In this document: piece after piece, positions 21,227 to 33,510 of the stretch
How positions within the stretch are numbered: the stretch's first letter is position 1
Layout: the number at the start of each line of letters is the position of its first letter
NCBI GenBank assembly: GCA_032164295.1
Contig: JAJHTX010000003.1
Location: 310,001 to 374,000, forward strand
Length of the DNA: 64,000 nt
Origin: Inonotus obliquus
Lineage: Eukaryota > Basidiomycota > Agaricomycetes > Hymenochaetales > Hymenochaetaceae
Direction: 5' to 3'
Position numbers and translations under genes: made by a program
The notes under the pieces: generated by a model
What the model saw: the letters and a program-made list of their open reading frames with translations, nothing else
Databases searched by the model: none
What the model was told of the DNA's origin: nothing

Positions 21227-24200
21227 CTAAAGATCTGTGTGTCCCTCTGAATTTCCTCCTTCCCCATCTTCGGCATCGGACACCTCGATGCCATCATCCT
21301 CATCCGCATCCTTATCCTCATCTCTACTAGCATTGTCTTCATTGGTCCCCCCATTTTCATCCTCCTCACCATTTGGTTCGGCATCGTCGCCCTCCCCCTG
21401 TCCACCCCATAGCTCATCTAAAACATCACCCAATAGTCTCGCATTTAGGTGAACGGTGACTTTATGTCCAACTCCACCTCCTCTGAATATCATAAACATA
21501 TCCCTATCCACAAAACTCACCAATTTAATCAAGAAATCAGTTTATATACAAGTAAAAAAGCAAGAAGAAAGCTTACATATTTACATAATAGAATAAAAAG
21601 TCTCTGTGATCCTTTTCCAATGGTTGTCGTGCAAGAGAGGGAGGGAGGAATTTTGTCGTCCGCCCTTGAGAGAAGTCAGGTATCAAATGAACCCCTCGAA
21701 GAATTACTTTGGGGTCAAGGAACCCAAACACATTGGGGTCTTAGTAATGCATGAATTGAACTCGGGAAAGTCGTTTTGAAGCAAATGAAGAAGTACAAGA
21801 TATTTTCAGTTGAAACCAACGCACCCAGATGATATCCATCCTCTTGAATGCACAGGTAGTAGATCCTGGCCTGAGGTAAGCGATGTGTGCATGAAAAACA
21901 CCTGCAACTCGAGCATATGCGTAAGGGTGAGAGGCTGTACTCGCTGACAAAACCATAATGTCTGGACGAGTACAGGGATTAATTGAGTCAACTGTGCGGC
22001 GAAGATCGTAAGTAGTGAAGTTGATGCGCAAGAATTTGTGTTGGTATAATTTATCATTTTTAATGTGTAACCCGTTTATTTCAGATGGCAAGAACCCTTC
22101 TTCTTCATCCCGAGAAAGGATTCGACTGAGTATATGTGACCGCAGATCTGGTAAGAAGACCTGGGAAAAGTCAGTGTATATTATTTTGGAAGCGCTGGAA
22201 TGACGGCAACGACGAAACCCAGAAGCTCCACTGTGTCTATGTTCAAGCTTACTCACCCGAAGTGCAGCATCACTGCTGTTCTGGGTTGCCCAAGCAAATA
22301 CATTGAAAGAATATTTCTTGGACTTCGCAATATGGTAGTGAGCCTCAGGATTAATCGGCGGCAAATATTCTGAGGCGGCAGAAGAAAGTGAGGGGTTTTT
22401 TATGTTCCCGGACTGTTCGGATAGCTTTGAGTCGGCTATTGTTGCATCTATTTTTCGTAGCATGCGAACATGGGCCTCAAGGATAGAAACATCTCTTGCA
22501 GTATTCTTCTTGTTTGTCTTGCAGAAAAAACGCTTAAGTCATCTATGGTTTGTTTCACCCTGTACATAATAAAAGAGCATTAGAGCAAATGTGCACTCCA
22601 TGTTTATAAGGCAACAAAATTGAGCTTACTATCTGTGTAGTATATGAATCTGTGGTTCCGAGACGTCTGATCCGTCCCGGGTAATCAGCAGGTGTATGCA
22701 TCTTGGGAGTTGCAATGTTGAGTTCTTTCTGCTTGGCTTCCAATTTCGCCGATTTGGATTTGGGTTTGGATTTGGACTTGCAATCCTTGATACTTGTAGA
22801 CTTGCCTCTGTCTACTCGCTTTTTCATCAGAGTGGCTTGATAGCATCCACAAGCTATCACCTCCCTTTGTAGCTCCTTCGTCTTGTACTCGCAACAAGTT
22901 GTCTTCTTGAAAAGATGGATTTGGTGCCCCATTTCTTTTGTCGCCTTTTCGAGTAGTCGCACCGTTGTTTCGGTATGTAAACGAAGTTTTGAAAGTGCAT
23001 ACCATGTCGCCAGAATGAATAAAAGATCGAGAACAATCTTATTATGCTTATTCACTGTCAGAATACCCTCGAACATCGGAAGAGCACACTAAATTTTCAT
23101 GGAAATAATCATGCATTATTCACAAATCGGAGTGCATAATAACTTACTTGAAGTATGTCTTCGAAATCACGGGCAGCAAGTTTCTTGAGACCAGCCGTGT
23201 TTCTCAGGAATCGCCTGATTGTAGACGTTCCGAACGTTGGTACTTGATAGAATCTTTGCGAAGACCTTTTCAATATTGCTCGATCAAGAAGAATATTAGA
23301 GCTCACCTCTCATTGAAAGTCGTAATCGTGTCACCTCCTTGAGCACAGAGAATCCTTATGAGGTGTGTAAGTATCGGTTTCCAGATGCCGAGTTCAAATT
23401 CGTGCATGACATCAGGGGCAAACATTTCGAAATAATTGAAACCATATTCAGAAAGAACCAAGAATGTGTTCTAAACGTGCATTTATTAAGCTTATTGTAT
23501 GTGAAAGGCGAATTATTACTCACCTGAACAGGGACAAGTGATTCACTAGACAATTGTCTAATGACATCTGCCGACTCAACAGGTCTGCCGTTATCGAATA
23601 TCTCCTTGCATGCTTTCCTAACTTTTGCTTGACGATAGGGGTTGTCGATTCTCCTATGTGATCGTCTTTGCATGTCGATTCTTGTACTGAGCATGGGAAT
23701 GTCTTTTTTCTTGATTGTACATGTTGCACAAGGGTAAGAGCCGAGGTTTTGAAGAGTAGCAACGAGCATTCTACCAAAATAAACATCATTCTGTGCTGTA
23801 TTAGGATTGATGGGAGAGAAACTCACCTCTCTGGATAGTCAGCGGAATAAACCATAATTCTTGGGAATAGCCTACGAGAAATATTATCTGGGCAATCAAA
23901 GTCGAACCCCTCCCTATATGCCTGAAGAAAATCAGGCTGAAAGAGGACTAGGGAGAGGACTGCGTGCATTAGTTCATGCTTTAGATGCGTGAGGATGTCT
24001 GCTGAGCCTGTTCGTCCATACTGAAGCCAATACTCGTCCTGGATAGATGCTGGAAGCTACATATAAACAATGAGTTAGCACATAGAATCAAGATATATGA
24101 TCAAGACGATAATGCACTTACCAAAGGAATGTAAGCGATATGATGGCAAACATGCTTGGTCAGTTTGCATCTCGAGTATTTGGACTGGCTTCCGAGGAAC

Positions 24201-25602
24201 ATGTATAGCGGCCAGAGAGATGCGGTCCCAAAGTTCGCTAAGTGAGTGGAATCCGAATAAAGCATAATAGGAAGGACAAAGTTGTCTCTCCCATCCTGCT
24301 GAGGTAGAGCTCGTACTTCTTCGTGGGTCTCAAGCCACGCGTCTGAAGAATATAACTCCCCGTATATTCTTTCTTTGGTCGGAAGATAGTCAGGTTTCCA
24401 GAACTAAAAAAAGAAACATTTAGTCTCATTGACGAGATTCCAGGGACTCATCCACATATCGAACCAGCTGAAGCAGAGTTCTCACCTGTTCATATGGAGT
24501 ATAGTGGAATAGCGGCGTGTCTAGCTTGCCGAGAGCACTACAAATGGTCTCCAATAGTGGACGATAGTGTATTCCACCAATCGTCAGCTCTGGTGTCCTT
24601 GCTTCACCGCCAGGTGTGAGCCCCTTCCTTCGATCTTCTGGGGTTAGTTTTATTTTGACTGAACCTTCCCTCCATCCGTCCGCCGTGACACCCGATACAT
24701 CCTCTGTGCCCTCTTTGATCCCATCTAGACGTTTACTTTTGCGTTTTGAACTGTAGCCTATCAATTCATTGAGCTTGAAGTCGGGGTGAAGTAAAACTTC
24801 ATGAACAAGTTTATAGACAACTTCATAAGTTTTCAATTGTGTTTCGTTGTTTATCCACGAGGTCATAAGATAAGTAGTCGCATTTTTGAATAGAGAGTAG
24901 ATATTGGATATAAAAGGTGGAAGAGACGACAGACTGTGTATTTTTTTTGGGTATAGACAAGTTTGATCCATCGCAAAGATCTTTGAGACTGAGAAAATTA
25001 TCGGGATCATTCATCGGCTTGTCTGGATAGATGCAAAAAAGGCCGTATTCATTTGGAGCAGTGATGAACTTGTTGCGGGGCTCAGAGATAGGAATAGGGT
25101 TGGCGAAGGAGCAACAGGCTGAGGAGCAACAGACTGAGGAGGTGGAGGAACATGGTCAAGAAGATGAGGGAGGGATGTGGTGGGTAATGCCCTTGAGCTC
25201 GAGATGGAGGGTAAGAAATCTTCAAATTTCTTTGGAAGTTGTCTCTTGTGTTTCAAGCCGGAAGGTAGTTCAAGGGGGGTATCCAGAAGGGCTGGGGCTG
25301 GGGAGTGGGCTGGTACTGGTAGCTGCGGCAGCTCAGGGGGGACAGGGTCCAAGTCATATGAATCCATGGGGGCATCTTGAGTGCCCTCGTGGAAGAGGTT
25401 GTCATCTGCAGTAGTCATTTAGTACTATGTGTAGAAGCTTATGTGAGTATCGCGCACCTTGAATTAATTGCAATCCTGACCGTCTGAGTGTACCCAGCGT
25501 AGAACCTTTCCCTTTACACTTTATTCGGTGAATTGACACTCTCCTACTCTTGCTAAATAGTTTCCCGCAAAATTCACAGGAGTAACCCTTGGCCATTATC
25601 AC
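21227..25602 (-). pseudogene. Plavaka-type transposase, inactivated
   Basis: Large spliced transposase relic of the Plavaka (CACTA-like) class of Agaricomycetes. The N terminus (25602) has a Cys-rich finger CEFCGKLFSKSRRVSIHRIKC, then a Pro-rich linker and KRQLPKKFEDFLP. Core segments are CIYPDKPMNDPDNFLSLKDL, PIMLYSDSTHLANFG, SIQDEYWLQYGRTGSADILT, FAPDVMHEFELGIWKPILTH, MHTPADYPGRIRRLGTTDSY, and near the C terminus DRDMFMIFRGGGVGHK plus an acidic Asp/Glu-rich tail. Lesions: a frame change in the Pro-rich repeat (about 25070-25145), a frame change at an A8 tract (24941-24948), TGA at 22539-22541 where the family has HRR, and TAA at 21741-21743 before DPNVFGFLDP. It cannot make a full-length enzyme. 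Confidence 0.72.
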
Positions 25603-25751
25603 AATGAACGAGTCACTGACACGATCAGATTCTGCAGTGGTGATTGACCGCAGTCCAGAAGAACAGGAAGCTTAAATAGTGAGTCTGACTCAGTATTCAA
25701 GCGTGCAGGACGTATTTACAGAGCTCCAACTTGAAGAGGTGGCCACAAGTG

Positions 25752-25776
25752 TAAGTGTAAGTGTAAGTGTAAGTGT
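25752..25776. repeat. Microsatellite (GTGTAA)n
   Basis: Four perfect GTGTAA units followed by GTGTGG. Simple sequence; no other significance seen. Confidence 0.8.
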
Positions 25777-26056
25777 GGTCAAGAACGATGTATGCGGTGC
25801 GCGTGAATTTGGCATGTGTGCGACGCGTCCAAGTCCACGTGCACATGACCACTCACCACACTATTTCAGGTCCGTGCCACCCGTGCCACCCGCTCAGAGG
25901 TTCTTTTCCCCATCCTCTCACCTTCCCTATTTCATATTTTGTGATGCCTCGTGTTACGGCAAAGAAGGTGATGGGCAACCGCACGGCCACGGCACTCTAC
26001 AGCCGTCCAGCTGCCAAACCCATTGCCCCGAGCTCGGAATCGTCCACCCTGCGCTG

Positions 26057-26775
26057 AATGTGCGAGAACGCGGCCGGTATTAGAAGTACCAGACGAGGGG
26101 GGTACGATTTAGGTGCGTTGGGAAGGCCGGTACGTGGCGGTACTAAGTCGTACTGTCACAGACAAGTCGTCAAGAGAGATAGTAGGGCCTGGCTGGATTG
26201 ATGAGTACAGGGGGCTCTATGTGACCGCTCGAGAGACGAGGTATCAGGGGATGATCGATACCGAGACGAATCCGTTGATACTGAGCCGTTTGTTGTCTGG
26301 TATCGCGGTAGAGAGAACGAAGCAGTAGAGAAGACGAGCAGAGGGGACGTTTCTGATAGGACTAGTTGTGAGACAAGAGGCGAGGACGATGAAGACGATA
26401 ACGACGACTACCAGTATCGATACCGGCGACTACGAGATGAGACGAATAAACGGGGGCTTGAACGAGATGAGCAAAACCCGGACCTTCCTCTGGAAGTTCC
26501 TCTCAGATTAGCTGGTCTGCTACAGTAGAACATGCAGGCTATAAATACCATAATACCATAGCCATTCAAGATACCAAATGGGGAGTTTTTACAAGTCAAA
26601 TCGTATCGCAATCCGGTACAAGAAAGGGAACATAAAGTCGAATTGAATGTAAAAATATAATCAGGGGAAACATAAGATGATGAATGAATAAGAAGTTTTA
26701 TCAGGGGGTAGCTAAGAATAGGATGGGACGAGACAAGAACCCAATGAAAACTCACGACGAGTGATACCAAGGTAG
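26057..26775. repeat. Dispersed GGTAC-rich repeat family, copy B
   Basis: Aligns by eye with copy A (17144-18110): the start AATGTGCGAGAACGCGGCCG, GTACCAGACGAGGGGGGTAC and CGTGGCGGTACTAAGTCGTA; a middle block with AAACCCGGACCTTCCTCTGG and GATTAGCTGGTCTGCTAC; and a late block with ATCAGGGGGTAGCTAAGAAT and CCCAATGAAAAC. No coding capacity. Confidence 0.6.
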
Positions 26776-27204
26776 GGCAGCAGTACCGACGTCGACCAGC
26801 GCTAAAATAAGGACGTGTCTCAAGCTACCGCATGGGCGCTCCTGGCGATGTCCCTGTCGTCTCCTTCACAGGAGAAGCACGTCATCCTGATTTACCTTTG
26901 TTCCTGTATCATGATCCGTGCGGCGTCAGTCTGGGCGTCTACCGATCGATCGGACGGTGTGCTCCGATGTTGACGTGTCGGTACAACCCAACCTTGGCAA
27001 TGGAGTACTCTATCGCTCAGTACCAATCAGTACCCTGGGATCGTCCCTGCGCATCAACGAGATCGCTCGAGCCCCTCGATATCGATCGGTACACGTTGCC
27101 TGACTCGACTGGGCATTGCTTGGCTTCCCCTCCGAGTCGGATCGATGGCCTCCTCCGAGATCGAGCAGACCTGATTCATTTCCCAACCTTCCTCTCGACG
27201 TAGA

Positions 27205-27640
27205 TCTTCGAGGGCGTGGTCTCGACCTAGCACACGTTACGAACTTCGGTACCAGAGTGGACCATCGGTATCAACACCGGTATTGTCGGTATCGATGCAT
27301 GGTGGTTCAGAAGGGCATACCGTCGGACTTGGAGCTTCGACAATGATCCAACTCTTCGCAGCAACGTATGGCAGACCGATCTTAGCTTTGTGAGCCTTTC
27401 CCTCTGGTATGGGCTGTCGAGGGCGTAGTATCGACTAGACGTGGACTATTAAGCATCGGTATCAGGATGGGTGGACGGTACGGTATCGGTATCATCGGTA
27501 TCGAAGTCTGGTGGTTCGGTACTGTGATGGAAGATGGGCGTAGGGATTGGTGATTCAGTATTGGTGCAGAAGTCTGGCTAAACATATGCAGGACCAGTTC
27601 TCAATCGTTCTTAGCCTTGTCGAATCACAGAAGCCTCGTA
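27205..27640. repeat. Degenerate tandem duplication, about 215 bp, GGTATC-rich
   Basis: Blocks around 27205-27415 and 27416-27640 share order and sequence: TCGAGGGCGT, ATCGGTATCA, TCGGTATCGA, TGGTGGTTC, then CTTAGC(T/C)TTG. The motif CGGTATCGGTA recurs. Non-coding in appearance. Confidence 0.5.
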
Positions 27641-28703
27641 CTTTGTTGGAACCGCAGGCGTAGATAAAACGGCAGAAGTACCGTGGTCCGAAGAGAAGTA
27701 AGAAGCGGTAGAATCACAGAAGTATTGTTAATTGGAAGAAGCAGTAGAATCGCAGAATTAAGCTCATATCGATCGTAGCCTCTGGTATTACTCTTTAGCA
27801 CAGGTCATCCCCCACTGCCTCCAATGGAGAAGATCACCAGGCCCAACGCATAAGCCGATGTAAGCTTATTACAAAAGAGATGACAACCAAGAGCGGGAAA
27901 GTCAAGAAGAGAAAGTGCGTGATTGTTTATTTTGACCTTGTAGTTGTGATTGCCGAAGCGCATATATGCAGGATCGATGATGAGCAATATGCTTGAATTC
28001 TTCAATTGGCGCAGTTCATCAAGAGGAACATAGACCTATGGGTCTCTGTTCCTTCGGTTGTTAACTTCGGTACAGCGTACGACACCGTCGAGGCATGCAA
28101 GGGGATGAATCTTGGGCCCAGTAACCCAGGATTCAATGAGCTTAGGGATGCACGACTGATCGTCAAGAATTGGTGAGTATTAATTACACAACATCTTAAT
28201 CAATTACCTTCACCTCGATCTAGTTCTGCTGAGAAGGATAAGTACCTAAATGTATATGAGGGTATCAAGGCACTTTTTGGGACCGATTGGGATTATATCT
28301 GTGGGTTAACTGATGAGCAAGAGCTGGGACTCTGGACGCAAGTACGTTGAATTTCTTTTTTCCGATTCCTACTTATTAATTATATCGATGTAATGCAGGT
28401 AAACTATCAAGCCGAGCAAGGTTGTAGTAATGATACTACAACCATCAAAACTAAGGGTTACAAGTATATTATGAAGGAAGGCTACCCAGACCCGCTCCTC
28501 GATTAACATGAAGATAAGACGACCCACTGCAGTTTGCATCACCCTCAGCTTCTTCGGCTACTTGTGCTGATGTCCGTCCTCCACAAGCATGGCAATGAGC
28601 CTCAGTAAGTACAATATACGCGCTGTTTTTTTTTATTATACTACCAAAATTGCCAGTTGTCATCCGGTATTCTAGGTGGCTGGGGAGTACCTGTTCGTCT
28701 GTG

Positions 28704-28724
28704 TTCATCATCATCATCATCATG
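28704..28724. repeat. Microsatellite (TCA)n
   Basis: Seven uninterrupted TCA/CAT units within the disrupted DUF6698-like gene. Confidence 0.85.
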
Positions 28725-29382
28725 CATACCTAATGATGATGATTCGGGTGTCCGTGGTCACCCAAGCTCTTCTCTCCGTGCACTTCATTCCTCTTCAGTC
28801 TCTTCTACCTCTGTCTCATCCAATCCCAGCTTGTGCAAGACGATGGTATGTATAGACACTTTACTAACCTGTTGATCAAACTAGATTTGTGGACGACGTA
28901 AGGGCCAAGAAGTACCCGATCAGCAACAAGTCCCTGCCAGCCTTTTTATTCGATATGGAGAACTACGACCCCCGCTGTCCAACAAAAACTCTTCTCAGAG
29001 GCTATCTACCGGTTCGCGTAAGTACTCACAATAGAACATCCTCTGGTTGCATAATATATGCTGATTTTATTCATTTAGATATACCGGCACATTTTCACTT
29101 GCCCTTCGTCTGCACTGCAAGAGCCCGGTAAGCGAGGACGTGCTATATGTCCGTCTAACTCACAGATATCGGGGCTGAAAGAGGTTACGCCGGAGACTGT
29201 GGCATACACATGTGTTCAGGCAAGTTCTTTTTTTTTCGTGCTATCATTCGTTGCTACATTACATTTATAGGTGCAGCACTTGATATGTGTTACACTTTGC
29301 GCAGTCGGAGACGTCGATCACAGGATCAGAGACGTCGACGGGCAAGAAAGCGAGCTACCACTAAATCACAAAAGACCGTAGT

Positions 29383-29535
29383 CTGCGACGTAGGTGATAG
29401 TACTAGATTAGAATGTCTATCTAATATACAGGTATCATACGACTTACCTGCGACGTAGGTGATAGTACTAGAACAAGAGAGTGGGGAATCCCTAACTCTC
29501 TGATCCAGCCTTATATACACTTTGGTCGCAGGTAA
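29383..29535. repeat. 25-bp direct repeat overlapping an 11-bp inverted-repeat hairpin
   Basis: CTGCGACGTAGGTGATAGTA plus CTAGA occurs at 29383-29407 and 29448-29472. TTACCTGCGAC at 29444-29454 is the exact reverse complement of GTCGCAGGTAA at 29525-29535, bounding a 92-bp unit. Looks like a small insertion inside the DUF6698-like gene. Confidence 0.6.
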
Positions 29536-29604
29536 GTTCTACTCTAAATAGGTGCTGACTAGCAGCAAGATAATATGAACAAACAAACAACGGGGCCCAA
29601 CGAG

Positions 29605-29690
29605 TCAGCAAGAATGAGTAATGATGAGCAAGCGTCGTCAGGTTAAACGGAAAGAAGAATAATGAGTCAGCAAGAATGAGTAATAATAGA
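29605..29690. repeat. Tandem GAGTCAGCAAGAATGAGTAAT
   Basis: GAGTCAGCAAGAATGAGTAA followed by T occurs near 29605 and again near 29665, about 60 bp apart in the same orientation, inside the same disrupted gene. Confidence 0.7.
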
Positions 29691-30575
29691 ATGGGAAAAA
29701 GAGTGAAAGGGAATGGCAGAATAAAGTTGTTATAGATTGTAATTAGCTAAGCCTGTATGTATTAAGTAAGGAATGTGGTTGAAAGAATGTAAATATGCAT
29801 TGGCGAAAAAGAAAGAAAGGCCGTATAGGGAAAATGGAAAAGACGTTGTAACAATATGTAGCCAGGAACAATGGGGCGAGTCGGACGGAACTTTTAATAA
29901 CAAGCTGTTCTATTACCAGATTATAAAGCTCTTCAACAACAAGAAATCGGCGGACTGGGTTATAAAAATGCTTGCTTGGTGGAATGAGTGAGTTTCTTTT
30001 TTCTCTTCGTGTCTTATACTTACAGTTGATGTAGTGTTGTTTTCGGACCGCCTGAGGAAGATGAAACTGAGGACAATGAACTGGACCCTGATGACAAAAC
30101 GGCCTTCGAGAACATCCTGCTCAGCGTCAAGGATGAAGATGAAGAAACTGGCGCAGCAGCAGAACCAGAAGAGGATGAAGATGAAGACAAAATGGTTAGT
30201 CAAGAAGCTGGACAGGAAGAGCTGAACAAAGACACACAGGTACTGTTCCACCAGGAAGCCAGACGCAACCTGACTCGCAGTACAGTGCTAACGCATTCCC
30301 TGAACTGGACTAAGGCTGAGGACTCTGGTCTGAAACTCTGGACTTGCTCTTCTGACGCTATTGCTCGTATTCTCTGTACTCACTGGAACTTAGTATATCT
30401 TGAACGGTATTATGTGGGTCGAATGCCAATATAAATTCATAGGTACCATTATATTCGCTCGATAAAGCAAAACATAAATTTCACAAGAAGAACCGACTGA
30501 TATATCCTTTTACGACTTTTACCACCTTGTAAGCGGCTATAAGTATGATTGACTTTGATAAGCATGCTATTTTCT

Positions 30576-30745
30576 TATCCACAATTGAGGTCCTCTATAC
30601 ATGTTTATGATTTTATGTCACCATCAATAAAGATAATTAAGACTTCGGAAATGCCAAAAGGGTTTCATATCTCTATAAAGGACTCAATTATTTCTGTTAC
30701 CTTATGGCGAGTTATTGAGTCCTATCCACAATTGAGGTCCTCTAT
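30576..30745. repeat. 23-bp direct repeat pair
   Basis: TATCCACAATTGAGGTCCTC plus TAT is present at 30576-30598 and 30723-30745, 147 bp apart in the same orientation, at the right edge of the repeat island. Could mark an insertion boundary or a short tandem duplication. Confidence 0.75.
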
Positions 30746-30759
30746 GCATGCTTATTAGT

Positions 30760-31358
30760 GCCTATGGCTCCTTTGACACTTTTGGCCCATATATGCTAAT
30801 GTAGGCGCGCAGACTTTCTCCCGATGTCGGCTGCAAAAATCCGTGCGACCTCATTACATAATCAACACAAGTCTCAGCCAGATCAGTGCTCAATCACAGG
30901 CGCCTCATGACATCTCACATCTCTTGTCATTCCTGAGTCACTGCAAGTGTCTGCCTTGAACCTAAAACGTGCCTTTGAAGGCAAGTTTTGTATTTTCGAC
31001 CTGGTCTCCATCCATGACGAGCGGATCAGTCAAGCTGGAGGTCGCTCTCTTAACCAATTGCCTGTGCTCGGAATTCGACCTTTCCATTTAACAGCTTGTA
31101 ATTACCCAGGACTACGAGATGATAGAGTCAATGGAAGAGGAGTCTTAGGTATGCTACCTTTACCAATTATGGTCAGAGAATGGAAGGAAACTCATAACCT
31201 CTCGTGCGAGCTTCACAGTCCTAGTTTAACGTTCAAATCGCAACTTTCAAGCTACGCCAAGTAAATCCTGTAATTCCTATGAATGGATATGCTGGCGCAC
31301 GAATGCACGATGTATTTCCATGCCGAGGTTTGGATATAAAATGTTCTAAATGATGTTG
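30760..31358. other. Intergenic right of the repeat island
   Basis: An open frame of 105 codons (30947-31264, plus) has no recognisable motif and I do not call it. No other feature seen. Confidence 0.35.
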
Positions 31359-33510
31359 CTATTCGGTGCTGCATCGGGCTGCATATTTTCTGATAAGTTG
31401 TACTTTGGCCTCACTGCGCGGTGTTATAGTGCACTTGAAGGGCTCGGGGTGACTGTTGAAGAATAATTTCAGATAAAGTTCTTCTCGAGAGCTGGTTGTA
31501 TGCGAATGCAGTTTCGTATTCTTACCTCACGAGGTTCAGGCTAAACTTTGGAGTAATTTCCGCTCCTTTGGGGACCGAAAGCGTAAATGAGGAGAGGATA
31601 CTTGCAATCATAATGAAGACCGAGTTCTCCGCCAAGTATCTCCCTGGACATACCCTGTTCATTGCGGAGTTGGCCTTTCCCTTGCCTTCATAACCTCATT
31701 TATACACTCACCTCCTGCCGAAGCCGAATGCATAGGAGTTGGGATCAGTAACTGGTTCTGCGGGGTCCAAAAATCGTTCTGGGATAAACTCCCGAGGGTC
31801 GTACTTTTCGCTGGGTGATAGCGCGACGGAATAGACGTTTGGTACTACGATTGTACCTTTGGGAATGAAGTAACCTTTGTATACGTCATCCTTGTCACTC
31901 CTTCGTGCAATGCCTGGATCGTTCAGTTTAATGTGATCCAGACTGAAAGTGACGCGTTCGGACTCACTGAGTGGCAGCACGGGATGCCATCTCATTGTCT
32001 CTTTGATGACAGCTCGGACATACGGGAGATTCGGTGCGTCGTCTATTCTTGGCATACGTCCTGCCCCAATAAGACTATCGATTTCCGCTTGTGCACGTGT
32101 CTGCTTTGACGGATTAAGGGCCATGGTCATCATAAATGTCAAAACGGTGGCATATGTCTGATCTTTGTCATCAGATGCAATCAAGCAGGAAGAGGAAATC
32201 TGATTACCGTTTCCGCACCCGCTGCGAACGTGTCAGTTCTGATGAACTTGGAGCGGATTGGATGGACGTACCTCCATACATTGCCCCAGTAGTCCATTTT
32301 ACCCTATGTTCAAAGTTTTCCATGCCATCATGCTCCGACATCAGCAGCTCGCGTGCCAAGGATGGAGAAGCTGTTCCCTTCAACTGTAGAAACGTGTCAG
32401 GGAGTGCGGGGAACAGATCTAGAATTGAAAAAAACTGACCGTTTCTGCTTTGACATGTTCAAACGGCATCGTCACGAGCTTCTCGATCATACGTTTCCCT
32501 TGCATGGCCTTCTTCTGGAAAGGAACCCATCTTGGAAGGTGTTTTACTTTGATACCATCGGGTTACCGAAATAAAAGGAGAGCTTTGATGATACTTACGT
32601 ATTGGAAGGAGATCGCACAAGAATGCACCTGGGACTGTGGCCTCTTCGACCATGCTCATTGTCCTTTCTGCGTGTGTGATATACTTGGACAGGTCAGTAT
32701 CTCTATTTTTCGGTAAAGGACGCTTACCTCATCATCTGCAGAAACAACTGGTAGCCCATACGTTACGGAGATGATTATCCTTCCTGCAGTTCTGCATGGA
32801 TTGACGTCAACAAACAGGAAAAGTGGAGGTGAACATGTTAAACCGACAGCTGAACCGACGAGAAAAAGTCTCTTGGTCTATCCAAGAAGTCGTTGCAAAG
32901 CAAGAACGCTAGGTTCTCTTGTACTTCATGATACGATTTTACCGCACTTGGACTTAGAGCATTATGGGCGAGTTTCCTGTGAGAGCGCCATTCTTCACCA
33001 TATGGCAGTAGAGGCATGCTCTTATCATTATTTAATTAATCCCATGCCGACCAAAGGAAACCTATATGATCACCTACCTGTCCTAGCTCCATCAATTCTC
33101 CAGCAACAGTGAAAATCGGCCGATGAGCGTAATTGCTCCCTCGTTTATCAAGAAGATCGTTTATAGCTTCCAAAGAATTCAAGACCAGGACATTATTTCC
33201 TAATCCATGAAAGTGAACTATATCTCCTACACGCTTTAATGTTCAGCATACACAGGGTAAAGGGAGGAAAAGCCGGTTACGTGCCGAAGATGTCCTTATA
33301 CTTCATAAGAGCCAACCAGGCGCCAGACGGAGGTATATTAAGTATATTTCCTATCAACGGGAGAGAGGAAGGCCCCGGCGGTGTAGGATGCGTCTTTGAT
33401 CGAACAGAACTCGTTATCTTCCGCGATACGTAAACGAACAGCAACAAGAGACATGCTAAGTACAATACTGAGACGGCATCATATTCGATGGTGCTGAGTG
33501 CGGTCGACAT
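31359..33510 (-). CDS. Cytochrome P450-2 (intact by eye)
   Basis: Membrane-anchored P450 monooxygenase that needs a P450 reductase. Start at 33510; anchor helix ([15 protein letters not shown]), then [15 protein letters not shown]. Exons follow with [30 protein letters not shown], the I-helix variant TFAAGAET, the K-helix [28 protein letters not shown] and the heme motif [15 protein letters not shown] split by an intron. The tail [17 protein letters not shown] is followed by TAG at 31359-31361. About a dozen introns. The first junction (near 33280) fits best with a non-standard GC donor and is unsettled. Closest relative in the window is broken P450-1, which lacks exactly the exon present here as NVYSVAL...FGFGRR. 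Likely oxidises the terpenoid scaffold. Confidence 0.85.

Larger units (their letters stand above)
28030..30434 (+). pseudogene. DUF6698-like repetitive protein gene, disrupted
   Basis: Resembles the repetitive agaricomycete family I know as DUF6698; function unknown. Exon-like segments on the plus strand: VSVPSVVNFGTAYDTVEACK, then KNCSAEKDKYLNVYEGIKAL and TDWDYICGLTDEQELGLWTQ joined to VNYQAEQGCSNDTTTIKTKG; after an in-frame TAA at 28504-28506, PAFLFDMENYDPRCPTKTLL, VRIYRHIFTCPSSALQ and SGLKEVTPETVAYTCVQ; finally KLFYYQIIKLFNNKKSADWV and MLAWWND|VVFGPPEEDETEDNEL, ending at 30434. The region 29380-29790 between the last two blocks is non-coding and repeat-bearing, so the gene is split. One donor (28216 region family exon VQ|GCAAGT near 29219) is GC-type. 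The first exon was not found. The family assignment rests on remembered motifs. Confidence 0.45.

Noticed and set aside
21237..21452. Ser/Pro-rich plus-strand ORF of 71 codons
   Set aside because: It is the antisense shadow of the acidic Asp/Glu-rich tail of the Plavaka transposase.
30947..31264. 105-codon plus-strand ORF right of the repeat island
   Set aside because: No recognisable motif, splice context or start context; not called as a gene.
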